DNA from: Sphingobacteriaceae bacterium | Lineage (GTDB): Bacteria; Bacteroidota; Bacteroidia; Sphingobacteriales; Sphingobacteriaceae | DNA length: 64,000 bases | NCBI GenBank assembly: GCA_903642215.1 | Contig: CAHJWG010000005.1 | Span: forward strand, 1 to 64,000 | Direction of reading: 5' to 3' | Part shown: positions 18,801-26,682 of the stretch, piece by piece | Position numbering within the stretch: position 1 is the first letter of the stretch | Layout: every line of letters begins with the position of its first letter | The notes under the pieces: model-generated | Told to the model about the DNA's origin: nothing | What the model saw: only the letters and a program-made list of their open reading frames with translations | Databases searched by the model: none | Made by a program: the position numbers and the translations under genes

Positions 18801-20917
18801 TATTTATTGGCCATATTTACTTTTGCATTCAGCGCAAAGTTGATATTCGGATCTTTCATCCTTGCAGTGGTATTGATGATACCGTTTTGCGCAGTTCCTT
18901 TCAACACTAAATTCCTGTAAACGTAACCTTTCACATCAGCCCGAATTAAATTTGCAGACAGCTGTGCATTGGCATTTTTTACAGTTGTTCCCGAGCCTTT
19001 AACCTTCGCATTTAAAGTTAAGCGGCCAACTGTTTTTTCCTGTTTAATCAATCTGCCCACATTAAAATTATCCATCTTAATATCTGCGGAATAAACTTCG
19101 CTGCCTTTCCTGCTGCCGCTTTTCATGCCTGCAATCGCGGTGACAGTACCATAACTGGAACGCAATGCTAAATTGGTATTAAAGTTTTTGATGCTTCCTT
19201 TAAAGGTTCCTTTTAAACCTAAAGATTCGGGGATGCGGATACTTGCAGGCAAAGTACCTGCCGGTGCCAGGCGCGCAATATCACGGCCGGTTGTACTAAA
19301 ATCTTTTATATCGAGGTCAAAAAAAGCTTTGTCCACATCCGGCAAACCTTTTAAATGTGCCGAAGCTGCAATTTTGGTTTGGCCTAATCCGGTAACGGTT
19401 AAATTCTGGATCGTTAAATTATTTACTTTGCCCGTAATTTTTCCGTTTACATTCAGTACACCATTTGTGTTTCCTTTAAAAGGCGGCGTTGCAGCAAGTG
19501 TAGGCACAAAATTCAAAACATCTTTAAAGGCCAGTTTGCTGTCTTTGAAGTCTGCATTTAACTGCAGCTCGCCCAAATTTTTGCTAATTTCTGAAATAGA
19601 CGGATACCGAACTTCAATGTAATCCCGGATAATTGTTCCCGGCGTTTCTAAGTACAGGTTTTTTAGGAAAGACTGTTTTTGTGCATATAAAAAGGTTGTT
19701 CGGAAATTTTTGATTTGCACACCGCTTTTCTCTGCAAAAGCAAACTGGTTTATTTTGCCGGAAATTGTTGTCGGGCTATACAAAATACCATCGGCATCAA
19801 CATTTAAACCTGTTAAATTAAGGTGATTGTAATCGATACCTTTTGGCAAAGCTTTCTGCGCATTATTATCAAACTGAATATCGTTATCCGCAAAAGCAAC
19901 TTTGGCTAATTTTACTGTCCAGCCTTTTTCTTCAACAGCAGTTTTTGTGGTGGTATCTTTATCAACTGCTTTTTTGGATGCTTCTTTTACCGTACTTTTT
20001 ATGTCGGCAGCGGTTGATGGGCGGCCGGTTCCCAAGGCAGCTTTGGTTTGGTTCAGCTCGATATTTTTTATTACTACATGCTGATTTTTTAAGTCGATGC
20101 TATCCAGTTCTGCCAGAAATTTCCCCAGATCAACTTTTGCTTTTAAAGCCGTTGTCTCGTTTAAATAATCAACTTTAATTTTAGAAAGATCGATTGTGCC
20201 TATTTTTAAATCGTAATTTAATGGTTTGGAAGCAGCCGTATCTGTAATTGATGCTGTTTTTACCGATGTAATTTCGTGCTGTATCACTTTTGCATTCACA
20301 TCCGAAAGCGTTAGTTTCGGAACGGTAAATTTCATCTTATCCAAATCAAAATCTTTAATATTGGTATCAAAATGGCCTAAATAAAAAGCCACATCATTAC
20401 CGGAAACAGCATCGTTATATTTGATATGGATACGATCGAGGTTAATTTTATTAATGGAAAACTTCATCGAAGCGGTATCATTCGGATCGGGTGCTTTTTT
20501 TGGCCCGCTGTTAAAAGCTTTGATGATATAAGTGAAATTGAAGTTGCTGTCGGGCAGCGTTCGGCTGATGTGAGAAGTAATCCCTTCCAAATCAACTTCA
20601 TTAATTTCTATTTGATTATCCAGAATTTTTAATAAACTAATGTCAACCTTCAGCTTTTCGCCGGCCAGTAAAGTATCTTTTTTCTGATCTTCAAAATAAA
20701 CATCGTTTAATATAACCAGCTTCGGTAAGCCCAAGGAGATATGGCCGATGCGGACAGGTGTATGAATTTTACCTTCTAAAAAGCTTACTGCTTTATCTTT
20801 TGCAAAGTTTTGTACCGCAGGAACCTGGATCAAAACCGCTACCAGTAAAACAAGTGCAACCACACTTACAATAAGCCAAAGTACAATCTTAAGGAATAAG
20901 CGTCCGTATTTTTTCAA
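15833..20917 (-). CDS. tamB: TamB/AsmA-like inter-membrane protein
   Basis: Giant 1694-residue protein predicted to span the periplasm as a beta-groove that carries lipid or unfolded proteins between membranes. One N-terminal membrane anchor (about residues 8-30, IVLWLIVSVVALVLLVAVLI) is followed by long beta-rich repeats of AsmA type and the C-terminal TamB domain (DUF490), for example VLVLGHFIGDNPF and the final FSFTVDYNKFKEIF. It starts at TTG 20917, placing the anchor at the very N-terminus; no ATG gives a better start. tamL follows after 4 bases. Two intragenic copies of the dispersed motifs lie at 19978 and 20251. Confidence 0.92.
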   Translation of the reverse strand: MKKYGRLFLKIVLWLIVSVVALVLLVAVLIQVPAVQNFAKDKAVSFLEGKIHTPVRIGHISLGLPKLVILNDVYFEDQKKDTLLAGEKLKVDISLLKILDNQIEINEVDLEGITSHISRTLPDSNFNFTYIIKAFNSGPKKAPDPNDTASMKFSINKINLDRIHIKYNDAVSGNDVAFYLGHFDTNIKDFDLDKMKFTVPKLTLSDVNAKVIQHEITSVKTASITDTAASKPLNYDLKIGTIDLSKIKVDYLNETTALKAKVDLGKFLAELDSIDLKNQHVVIKNIELNQTKAALGTGRPSTAADIKSTVKEASKKAVDKDTTTKTAVEEKGWTVKLAKVAFADNDIQFDNNAQKALPKGIDYNHLNLTGLNVDADGILYSPTTISGKINQFAFAEKSGVQIKNFRTTFLYAQKQSFLKNLYLETPGTIIRDYIEVRYPSISEISKNLGELQLNADFKDSKLAFKDVLNFVPTLAATPPFKGNTNGVLNVNGKITGKVNNLTIQNLTVTGLGQTKIAASAHLKGLPDVDKAFFDLDIKDFSTTGRDIARLAPAGTLPASIRIPESLGLKGTFKGSIKNFNTNLALRSSYGTVTAIAGMKSGSRKGSEVYSADIKMDNFNVGRLIKQEKTVGRLTLNAKVKGSGTTVKNANAQLSANLIRADVKGYVYRNLVLKGTAQNGIINTTARMKDPNINFALNAKVNMANKYPAINATLNLDSVNLQRLHFASSELRLHGKIVADIPTANPDYLNGNIQVTDLLVVQKDQRIQLDSISIASTADANNATLNIKSQILTANMAGKYKLTEVGTALQATINKYYNTSTAKTKVKYSPENFTFQAVITKTPLLTQFAPDLKQLDPIKLNGHFNSDAGDLVVNGEIPNTVYGTNQISNLKLAINTGNNALNYNLTVDKIATSSIQLLNTSISGNAQDNKLALDISVKDKSLKEQYKIAGIFKALGSQYEFSLLQNGLTLDYMPWTINTNNALQFGAKGILARNFNISNNNQMLGINTTSQQLNGPVAVTFQNFKIETLTHIAEKDSLKVGGTINGNAQVSNFAKSPVFTSDLNIKDFNFKTDTLGDIAIKVNNQQANTFAANVDITGKGNEVKLAGLYYTNQKDNNIDLNLDIVKLNMKSIEGFTLGNLKNTTGNLTGRIKIAGSPTAPNVNGDINFNKVGFNVSMLNSYFRLDDERISFNQDGINFNDFTLIDSAGNKATINGAVYTKTFTDFRFGLDITANNFQAINSTRENNKLFYGKLFLNTRLKIRGDLAKPVVDGNLVVNDKTDMTIVLPQSDPGIQDRKGVVVFVNHSAPKLDSILMAKQRDSVAKSDITGLDVTANITINKNANFNIVIDESNGDVVHIKGEAQLNAGVDPSGKTNLTGTYTVNEGSYNLAYATVQRKFNFKRGSTITWTGDPTSANIDLTATYVATVPPIDLVEDQLGSETEKTMYKQKLPFNVNLNLKNELLKPDISFDIILPDSNYTVSSDVVNTVDTRLAQIRQDPNELNKQVLGVLVLGHFIGDNPFQSSGGSTGAQGYVRNSVSGLLSDQLNKLVGNSIAGVDLNFDVQSGEDYSTGVAQNRTDLNVALSKRFLNDRLSVSVGNNFNLEGQNQPGQKASTIAGNVTVGYKLTKDGRFALRAYRRDEYIVIQGQVVETGVGFSFTVDYNKFKEIFKSSEQLREMRRRIREDKKDKKEQTTN

Positions 20918-21087
20918 AATCTTTCAGTGCTGATTAAACCATTATTTCCATTGAACATGCAAAACGCTTGTTTTGATTTAACTATTGATACCAAAGTACC
21001 CAAAAATAGTTTTATAAAAAAAATATAAGCTTGTGTCATTTTATACGTGGCTTTTCCACAATAAGTGCCGGCAAATATAGTTTTTGG

Positions 21088-21095
21088 TAAATTTG
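21088..21095 (+). promoter_or_regulatory. Candidate dnaE -7 box
   Basis: TAAATTTG matches TAnnTTTG, 17 bases before the ATG at 21113. Transcription should begin near the start of the motif copy at 21102, giving a leader of roughly ten bases. Confidence 0.5.
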
Positions 21096-21101
21096 TATCA
21101 T

Positions 21102-21115
21102 ATACTTCTTTTATG
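21102..21115 (+). repeat. Dispersed motif ending in the dnaE start codon
   Basis: ATACTTCTTTTATG; its last three bases are the ATG of dnaE. Confidence 0.85.
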
Positions 21116-24100
21116 CCTGATTTTTCTCATTTACACGTGCACACCCAGTTTTCTTTGCTGGACGGAGCTGCAGATGTTACTAAACTTTTTAAAAAAGCCG
21201 CTGCCGATGGCATGAAAGCGATGGCAATTACCGATCATGGAAACATGTTCGGAGCTTTTAAATTCGTGGCCGAAGCGGGCAAGCACAACGTTAAACCGAT
21301 TGTGGGTTGTGAGTTTTATGTAGTAGAAGATCGTCATAAAAAGCAGTTTACAAAAGATAAAAAAGATGTGCGTTATCATCAGTTATTACTTGCAAAAAAT
21401 GCCGAAGGCTACAAAAATCTGATCAAACTTTGTTCGCTCGGTTATATTGAAGGTTTGTACAGCAAATGGCCGCGCATCGATAAAGAATTGATCTTAAAAT
21501 ACCACAAAGGTTTAATTGCCACAACGTGTTGTATCGGCGCATCTGTGCCGCAGGCAATTTTAAAAAACAGTGAAGCCGAAGCGGAAGCCGAATTTAAATG
21601 GTGGCTGGATTTATTCGGTGAGGATTATTACATCGAACTGCAGCGGCATGATATCCCTGAGCAGATTAAAATAAATAATGTGCTTACCTCTTTCGCCAAA
21701 AAACATGCGGTAAAAGTAATCTGCTCCAATGATTCGCATTATGTTGATCAGCAGGATCATAATGCCCACGATATTTTGCTTTGCGTAAACACCGGCGATA
21801 TGCAGAGCACGCCGATTGCTACGGACGAAGAAGGCGGAAAAGGCTATCGTTTTGGTTTCCCGAATGATCAGTTTTACTTTAAAACGCAGGCCGAGATGAG
21901 TCAGCTTTTCCAGGATATTCCGGAATCATTGGATAACACGAATGAGATTGTGGACAAGATCGATCACCTTAAACTAAAGCGTGATATTTTGTTGCCTAAT
22001 TTCCCGGTTCCGCCAGAGTTTAAAATCCATCACGGTGCAGAAGCTGACGTTTTAAACCAGTGGGAATTTTTGAAAGATCTCACTTATAAAGGTGCCAAAG
22101 AACGTTACCATGAAATCGGTTTGGAAGTGCAGGAAAGGCTTGATTTTGAGTTGTTCACAATCAAAACAATGGGTTTTGCCGGCTACTTTTTAATCGTTGC
22201 CGATTTTATAAAAGCCGGCCGAAACTTGGGTGTTTTTGTTGGCCCCGGTCGTGGTTCTGCGGCTGGTTCTGCGGTAGCTTATTGCATCGGCATCACCAAT
22301 ATTGATCCTATAAAATACAATTTGCTGTTTGAGCGTTTCCTCAACCCGGATCGTAAATCCATGCCGGATATTGATACGGATTTTGATGATGAAGGCCGGC
22401 AGAAAGTAATCGATTATGTGGTTGATAAATACGGGCAAAACCAGGTTGCCCAGATTATTACTTATGGTTCCATGGCTGCCCGAACCAGCATTCAGGATGT
22501 TGGCCGTGCGTTGAATATGCCTTTATCCGAAGTAAACTCTATAAAAAAGTTAGTTCCCGAAACTTTAGGCATCACCTTAAAAAAAGCAATTGAACAGGTT
22601 CCGGAACTGCAGGAAATCCTGAAAGGTAAAGATTTGAAATCTAAGGTGCTAAAAGAAGCAGAGAAGCTGGAAGGTTCGGTGCGGAATACCGGCGTTCATG
22701 CTGCCGGAATCATCATCGCGCCGGAAGATTTGACTAATATTTTGCCGGTTGCCACATCCAAAGAATCAACTTTGCTGGTTACGCAGTTTGACGGGAAAGT
22801 GGTGGAAGATGCAGGCGTTATCAAGATGGATTTTTTAGGGTTAAAAACACTAACAATTTTGAAAGATGCGTTGCGGATGATTAAGCTAAATCATGGGGAG
22901 GATATTGCTATCGATGAAATCCCACTGGATGATGAAGATACTTATAACCTTTATCAGGCCGGAAATACCAACGGAACTTTCCAATTTGAGAGTGACGGTA
23001 TGCAGATGTATATGCGCGAATTGAAGCCCGATAAATTTGAGGATTTGATTGCGATGAATGCTTTGTACCGCCCGGGACCGATGGAATATATTCCGAATTT
23101 TATTAAGCGGAAACACGGTTTAGAGGCAATCAGCTATGATTTGCCCGATATGGAAGAATATCTGGCCGAAACTTACGGTATTACAGTTTACCAGGAACAG
23201 GTGATGCTTTTATCGCAAAAGCTGGCCGGTTTTAGCAAAGGCGATGCCGACGTTTTGCGGAAAGCGATGGGTAAAAAGCAGATTGAAATCCTCAATAAAA
23301 TGGAAGCTCAATTTGTGGAAGGTGCCACGGCAAAAGGCCATCCGAAAGATAAATTGACTAAAATCTGGAACGACTGGAAAGCTTTTGCACAATATGCTTT
23401 CAATAAATCGCACTCTACATGTTATGCTTTTGTAGCTTATCAAACGGCATATTTAAAGGCGCATTACCCGGCAGAATACATGTCGGCCGTGTTAAATAAC
23501 CAGAACAATATCGAAAAAATTACCTTTTTTATGGATGAATGCCGGCAGATGGGTATCCATGTTTTAGGCCCGGATGTAAATGAATCTTCCACAACTTTTA
23601 CGGTAAATCACAACGGCGAGATTCGTTTTGGTTTAGCAGGCATAAAAGGAGTAGGCGAAAAAGCGGTTGAAAGTATTATTGAAGAACGGGAAGCAAACGG
23701 GCCTTACACATCCGTTTATGATTTCGCACGTCGTTCCAACACGCGTTCGGTTAATAAAAAATCATGTGAAAATTTAGTTTACAGTGGCGCTTTTGATAGT
23801 TTCGGTTTAAAACGTTCCCAGTTTTTTGTGAAAACGGAAAACGGAATTTTAACCGGTTTGGAACGCTTGATCAAATACGGAAACGATTATCAGCATTCTG
23901 CCAACAGCTCGCAGGTTTCGCTGTTTGGTGGTGCCAATGCTTCTTTTATACCCGAACCTTCCATGCCGGAAGCAGAAGAATATCCGCTGATTGAGAAGTT
24001 GAAATATGAAAAAGACTTGATCGGCATTTATTTAACCGGCCACCCGCTGGATAATTACAAGTTTGAACTAACCGAATATTGTAATAGTAAAGTAGTTGAT

Positions 24101-24697
24101 TTAAAGCTTGTGCAGCGGATGAAAAATCGTGAAGGCGGCGAGGATGTTATTACTGCTTTTAACGAGTTAAAACGTAAAAGCGAACTTTGTATCGGCGGAT
24201 TGGTTTCAAATGTTCAGCATAAAATGACTAAAAACGGTAATCCGTTCGGCACTTTTGTTTTGGAGGATTACAACGATAATTACGAGTTTGCTTTGTTCGG
24301 CGATGATTATATCAAGTTTAAAAACTTGATGTTTGATGGTTATTTTTTGCAGGTAAAAGGATGTATTGAGGAGAAATTTAAGCAGAAAGATAACTGGGAT
24401 TTAAGGATTTCGCAAATGCAGCTGCTTTCGGAACTGCGGGATAAATTAACAAAATCAATCACGATCAGCTTAAACTTAAATGATCTTTCGGGCGATTTGC
24501 TAAATGATTTGCAAGGTTTGGTAGAAGCCAACAATCAAAAATATGCCGTTAAAAACTGTGTGCTTCGTTTCCAGGTAAAAGATCGGGATGAAGCCATTGC
24601 AATAGAAATGCCTTCGAGAAGTTTTAAGGTAAATCCGGCTGATGATTTTTTGGATAGTATTAAAGAGTTGACTCATAATCAGCCGCAGTTAAATTAG
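21113..24697 (+). CDS. dnaE: DNA polymerase III alpha subunit
   Basis: Replicative polymerase catalytic subunit, 1194 residues. The PHP domain opens the chain (FSHLHVHTQFSLLDGAADV, residues 3-21). The C-family polymerase core shows GPGRGSAAGSAVAYCIG near residue 380 and the acidic catalytic motif PDIDTDFDDEGR near residue 420. FNKSHSTCYAFVAYQTAYLK and the helix-hairpin-helix segment GIKGVGEKAVESI follow, then an OB fold near the C-terminus. I start it at ATG 21113, which begins MPDFSHLHVH; the frame runs back to a GTG at 21065 without support. The TAG stop touches a motif copy, and a PemK/MazF module follows 40 bases later. Confidence 0.96.
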   Translation: MPDFSHLHVHTQFSLLDGAADVTKLFKKAAADGMKAMAITDHGNMFGAFKFVAEAGKHNVKPIVGCEFYVVEDRHKKQFTKDKKDVRYHQLLLAKNAEGYKNLIKLCSLGYIEGLYSKWPRIDKELILKYHKGLIATTCCIGASVPQAILKNSEAEAEAEFKWWLDLFGEDYYIELQRHDIPEQIKINNVLTSFAKKHAVKVICSNDSHYVDQQDHNAHDILLCVNTGDMQSTPIATDEEGGKGYRFGFPNDQFYFKTQAEMSQLFQDIPESLDNTNEIVDKIDHLKLKRDILLPNFPVPPEFKIHHGAEADVLNQWEFLKDLTYKGAKERYHEIGLEVQERLDFELFTIKTMGFAGYFLIVADFIKAGRNLGVFVGPGRGSAAGSAVAYCIGITNIDPIKYNLLFERFLNPDRKSMPDIDTDFDDEGRQKVIDYVVDKYGQNQVAQIITYGSMAARTSIQDVGRALNMPLSEVNSIKKLVPETLGITLKKAIEQVPELQEILKGKDLKSKVLKEAEKLEGSVRNTGVHAAGIIIAPEDLTNILPVATSKESTLLVTQFDGKVVEDAGVIKMDFLGLKTLTILKDALRMIKLNHGEDIAIDEIPLDDEDTYNLYQAGNTNGTFQFESDGMQMYMRELKPDKFEDLIAMNALYRPGPMEYIPNFIKRKHGLEAISYDLPDMEEYLAETYGITVYQEQVMLLSQKLAGFSKGDADVLRKAMGKKQIEILNKMEAQFVEGATAKGHPKDKLTKIWNDWKAFAQYAFNKSHSTCYAFVAYQTAYLKAHYPAEYMSAVLNNQNNIEKITFFMDECRQMGIHVLGPDVNESSTTFTVNHNGEIRFGLAGIKGVGEKAVESIIEEREANGPYTSVYDFARRSNTRSVNKKSCENLVYSGAFDSFGLKRSQFFVKTENGILTGLERLIKYGNDYQHSANSSQVSLFGGANASFIPEPSMPEAEEYPLIEKLKYEKDLIGIYLTGHPLDNYKFELTEYCNSKVVDLKLVQRMKNREGGEDVITAFNELKRKSELCIGGLVSNVQHKMTKNGNPFGTFVLEDYNDNYEFALFGDDYIKFKNLMFDGYFLQVKGCIEEKFKQKDNWDLRISQMQLLSELRDKLTKSITISLNLNDLSGDLLNDLQGLVEANNQKYAVKNCVLRFQVKDRDEAIAIEMPSRSFKVNPADDFLDSIKELTHNQPQLN

Positions 24698-24709
24698 TAA
24701 AAGAAGTTT
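24696..24709 (-). repeat. Dispersed motif at the dnaE stop
   Basis: AGTAAAAGAAGTTT overlaps the TAG stop of dnaE; the last positions differ from the consensus. Confidence 0.65.
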
Positions 24710-24737
24710 TTTTATTTTTACATGTGATAAAAACTAT

Positions 24738-25124
24738 ATGAAAGTTGAGAAAACAATCGAGCTGGGCAATGGACATAAAATAGAATTTGGGAAAGCTACC
24801 TGGAATTTAACGGCTACATCTTTAAGAAACAGATATCCTACTTCAAAAGGTGGCTGTAGTCCAAGAAGTTCAAGTGAAATTCCAATTGAGGATATTAAAC
24901 TTATCGTGAAAGAAAGCGTTAAAAACGGGTATATAGCAAATAACGAACTGCTTGAGATTGCAGAATTTTGTATATCAGCATTAAAGCAGAATCAGGAAAA
25001 CAAGAAACACTTAAGCCAAACTGATAAAATCAATTTAATGAAACAAGCATCAAACGATCCTTTATATTTAGCCGATATTAAAGAAATAAATGATGATTTT
25101 GAAGCAGTTGATTACGAAATATAA
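24738..25124 (+). CDS. Probable antitoxin of the PemK/MazF module
   Basis: A 128-residue protein with no family I recognise. Position argues for an antitoxin: its TAA stop is followed at once by the ATG of a PemK/MazF toxin. It does not look like the usual AbrB, RHH or MazE antitoxins. The N-terminal part (residues 1-50) holds a polar, basic segment, SLRNRYPTSKGG, which could contact DNA, then two amphipathic helices (IEDIKLIVKESVKNG and ELLEIAEFCISALKQ), and an acidic tail ending DDFEAVDYEI that could wrap the toxin. The role is an inference from context. Confidence 0.6.
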   Translation: MKVEKTIELGNGHKIEFGKATWNLTATSLRNRYPTSKGGCSPRSSSEIPIEDIKLIVKESVKNGYIANNELLEIAEFCISALKQNQENKKHLSQTDKINLMKQASNDPLYLADIKEINDDFEAVDYEI

Positions 25125-25484
25125 ATGTTTAAGCGTTGGTCAATCTATAGAGCTAGTCTTGATCCTGTTGTTGGTTCAGAACAAGGAAAATCAAGACCCG
25201 TATTAATTATTAGTGAAAACACTATAAATGATATTTTAAATACTGTTAATGTTATTCCTTTAAGCAGCCGTAAGCCAGGAAGAATCATCTATCCAAATGA
25301 AGCTTTTATATCTGCTGATAACCATGGATTAGTTAATGAATCTTTAGTCCTTTGCCAACAAATAAGGACATTAGACAAGAAGCGTTTATCACATTTTTAT
25401 GGTGAAGTAACAGATATAGAAAAACAGGAAGAAATTGTTGAAGCTTTATGTTTTCAATTAGCGATTTTGCCTGAGTCTAAATAA
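25125..25484 (+). CDS. PemK/MazF-type endoribonuclease toxin
   Basis: Predicted mRNA interferase of 119 residues. The family pattern is clear: an N-terminal aromatic/basic start (MFKRWSIYRASLDP), the conserved EQGKSRPVLIISE segment near residues 19-31, VNVIPLSS near 40-47, and VLCQQIRTLDKKRLSHFYGEV near 78-98, which holds the basic and polar residues used in RNA cleavage in MazF proteins. Start ATG 25125 directly abuts the antitoxin stop. The module sits behind dnaE. Nothing suggests it is broken. Confidence 0.88.
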   Translation: MFKRWSIYRASLDPVVGSEQGKSRPVLIISENTINDILNTVNVIPLSSRKPGRIIYPNEAFISADNHGLVNESLVLCQQIRTLDKKRLSHFYGEVTDIEKQEEIVEALCFQLAILPESK

Positions 25485-25552
25485 ATTCCATATAAAAGTT
25501 TACTAATTGTCAACTTGTCATACCACAAACGTGGCAAGCAATTTGATTATTC

Positions 25553-25560
25553 TATATTTG
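25553..25560 (+). promoter_or_regulatory. Candidate trxA -7 box
   Basis: TATATTTG matches TAnnTTTG, 26 bases before the trxA ATG. Confidence 0.45.
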
Positions 25561-25586
25561 TTTAAACATTATTAAACATAAATATT

Positions 25587-25907
25587 ATGGCTTTAGAAAT
25601 TACAGATGCCAACTTTGATGAGTTGGTATTAAAATCAGATAAACCGGTTTTGGTTGACTTTTGGGCAGAATGGTGCGGACCTTGCCGTATGGTGGGGCCG
25701 GTTGTAGAAGAAATTGCAAAAGAGTACGGCGATAAGGCAGTTGTAGGAAAAGTAAACGTAGATAACAATCCTGGTATTTCCATGAAGTTCGGTATTCGTA
25801 ACATCCCGGCTTTGTTGTTTTTTAAGAACGGCGAAATTGTAGATAAACAAATTGGTGCAGTTCCAAAATCTGTTTTATCAGACAAGCTGAATAAACAATT
25901 GGTATAA
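25587..25907 (+). CDS. trxA: Thioredoxin
   Basis: Cytosolic dithiol reductant for ribonucleotide reductase, peroxidases and others. The 106-residue length and the WCGPC redox motif at residues 29-33 are canonical, as is the cis-proline segment IRNIPALLFF near residues 70-79. The PVLVDFWAEW strand before the active site is well kept. Start ATG 25587, 26 bases after a TATATTTG promoter box. A hairpin terminator follows, so it forms a single-gene unit. This is one of the safest calls in the window. Confidence 0.97.
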   Translation: MALEITDANFDELVLKSDKPVLVDFWAEWCGPCRMVGPVVEEIAKEYGDKAVVGKVNVDNNPGISMKFGIRNIPALLFFKNGEIVDKQIGAVPKSVLSDKLNKQLV

Positions 25908-25924
25908 TAATTCTTTTAGCATAC

Positions 25925-25958
25925 AAAAAACCTGGCTTTATTTAAGTCGGGTTTTTTT
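25925..25958 (+). terminator. trxA: trxA terminator
   Basis: AAAAAACCTGGCTT pairs (with two G-U wobbles) with AAGTCGGGTTTTTTT around TATTT, about 20 bases after the stop. Confidence 0.85.
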
Positions 25959-25976
25959 GTGCGGTTGATTTTGGTA

Positions 25977-25990
25977 ATACTTCTTTTATC
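25977..25990 (+). repeat. Dispersed motif after trxA
   Basis: ATACTTCTTTTATC followed by AACTAAAAATT, beyond the trxA terminator and before the RelE module. Confidence 0.85.
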
Positions 25991-26034
25991 AACTAAAAAT
26001 TAGTGTCAGATATAAGTTCAGCTTTATTAATTTG

Positions 26035-26042
26035 TAAATTTG
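26035..26042 (+). promoter_or_regulatory. Promoter -7 box of the RelE module, leaderless type
   Basis: TAAATTTG ends three bases before the ATG at 26046. The 15 bases TAAATTTGTTTATGG are identical at the Xre antitoxin start (43193). Confidence 0.6.
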
Positions 26043-26045
26043 TTT

Positions 26046-26291
26046 ATGGCAACGTTCACGATCAACACAGAGGATAAAAAATCTGAAAAAGCGCTTAAAG
26101 CAATTTTGAAGGTGCTCGAGATCAATTATCAGGTTGAAAACAAGGATAAAGCAAAGACCGAATCAAGACCGCTCAACAAAAAAGAAAAACAGCTTTATGA
26201 ATCTTTAAAAAACACATTTCTCGACATAAAGAAATGGGAAAGAGGCGAGTTAGAATTTAAAGATGCCAAAACTCTTTTCGATGAGCTTTAA
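26046..26291 (+). CDS. Probable antitoxin of a RelE/ParE module
   Basis: A charged 81-residue protein of the small antitoxin type that precedes RelE/ParE toxins in this phylum. It opens with MATFTINTEDKKSEKALKAIL, a beta strand followed by a helix, has a very lysine-rich middle, and ends KTLFDEL. I start it at ATG 26046; the frame allows a TTG 6 bases upstream. The ATG lies three bases behind a TAAATTTG box, so the mRNA may have no leader. Its last 11 bases overlap the start of the toxin frame. The role rests on context and on similarity to such antitoxins. Confidence 0.7.
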   Translation: MATFTINTEDKKSEKALKAILKVLEINYQVENKDKAKTESRPLNKKEKQLYESLKNTFLDIKKWERGELEFKDAKTLFDEL

Positions 26292-26612
26292 AATTCAATT
26301 CACGCCATATTTTGAGCAGTCATTAAAAAAATAGTTAAAAAACATAGAAGCATCAAAGACGATGTTTTAATATTAATTAAGCAACTTGAAATTGAGCCAA
26401 CAACTGGTGTTGAAATCAGACCTAATCTATATAAGATCAGACTAAGTATTTCAAGTTCAAATAAAGGGAAAAGCGGAGGTGCAAGAGTTATTACCTACGT
26501 TCTTGTTAAGGATGAAATTGTTCTTTTAGCAGATATATACCTTAAATCTGAGTTGGAAACAGTGAATGAAAAGCTAGTAATTCAAGGATTGAGAAATCAA
26601 GGATTTATTTAA
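26281..26612 (+). pseudogene. RelE/ParE-type toxin split by a -1 frame change (pseudogene or recoded)
   Basis: The reading frame begins MSFKIQFTPYFEQSLKK at ATG 26281 and stops at TAG 26332-26334. From 26331 the -1 frame continues without a break for 93 codons to TAA 26610, through KKHRSIKDDVLILIKQL, LYKIRLSISSSNKGKSGGAR, VITYVLVKDEIVLLADIY and a C-terminal GLRNQGFI, which reads as a normal RelE/ParE toxin. The joined product is 110 residues, the expected size. The break is at A_AAA_AAA (26325-26331), a canonical -1 slippery heptamer directly before the stop. It may be a silenced toxin, a base-calling loss in an A run, or programmed frameshifting. Confidence 0.75.
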
Positions 26613-26682
26613 CCAAGACCGTTCAAAACATGAACTAATTGTTTCTAAGTTCTATCAAACGCAAAAATCATAGCTTTACTTC

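Noticed and set aside
13558-20917. Overlapping open frames on the plus strand within tamL and tamB
   Set aside because: They are frame shadows of long genes, with no start context or recognisable protein features.
21065-21112. Longer N-terminus of dnaE from a GTG
   Set aside because: The extra 16 codons include the promoter box and the motif copy; the PHP domain begins properly at ATG 21113.
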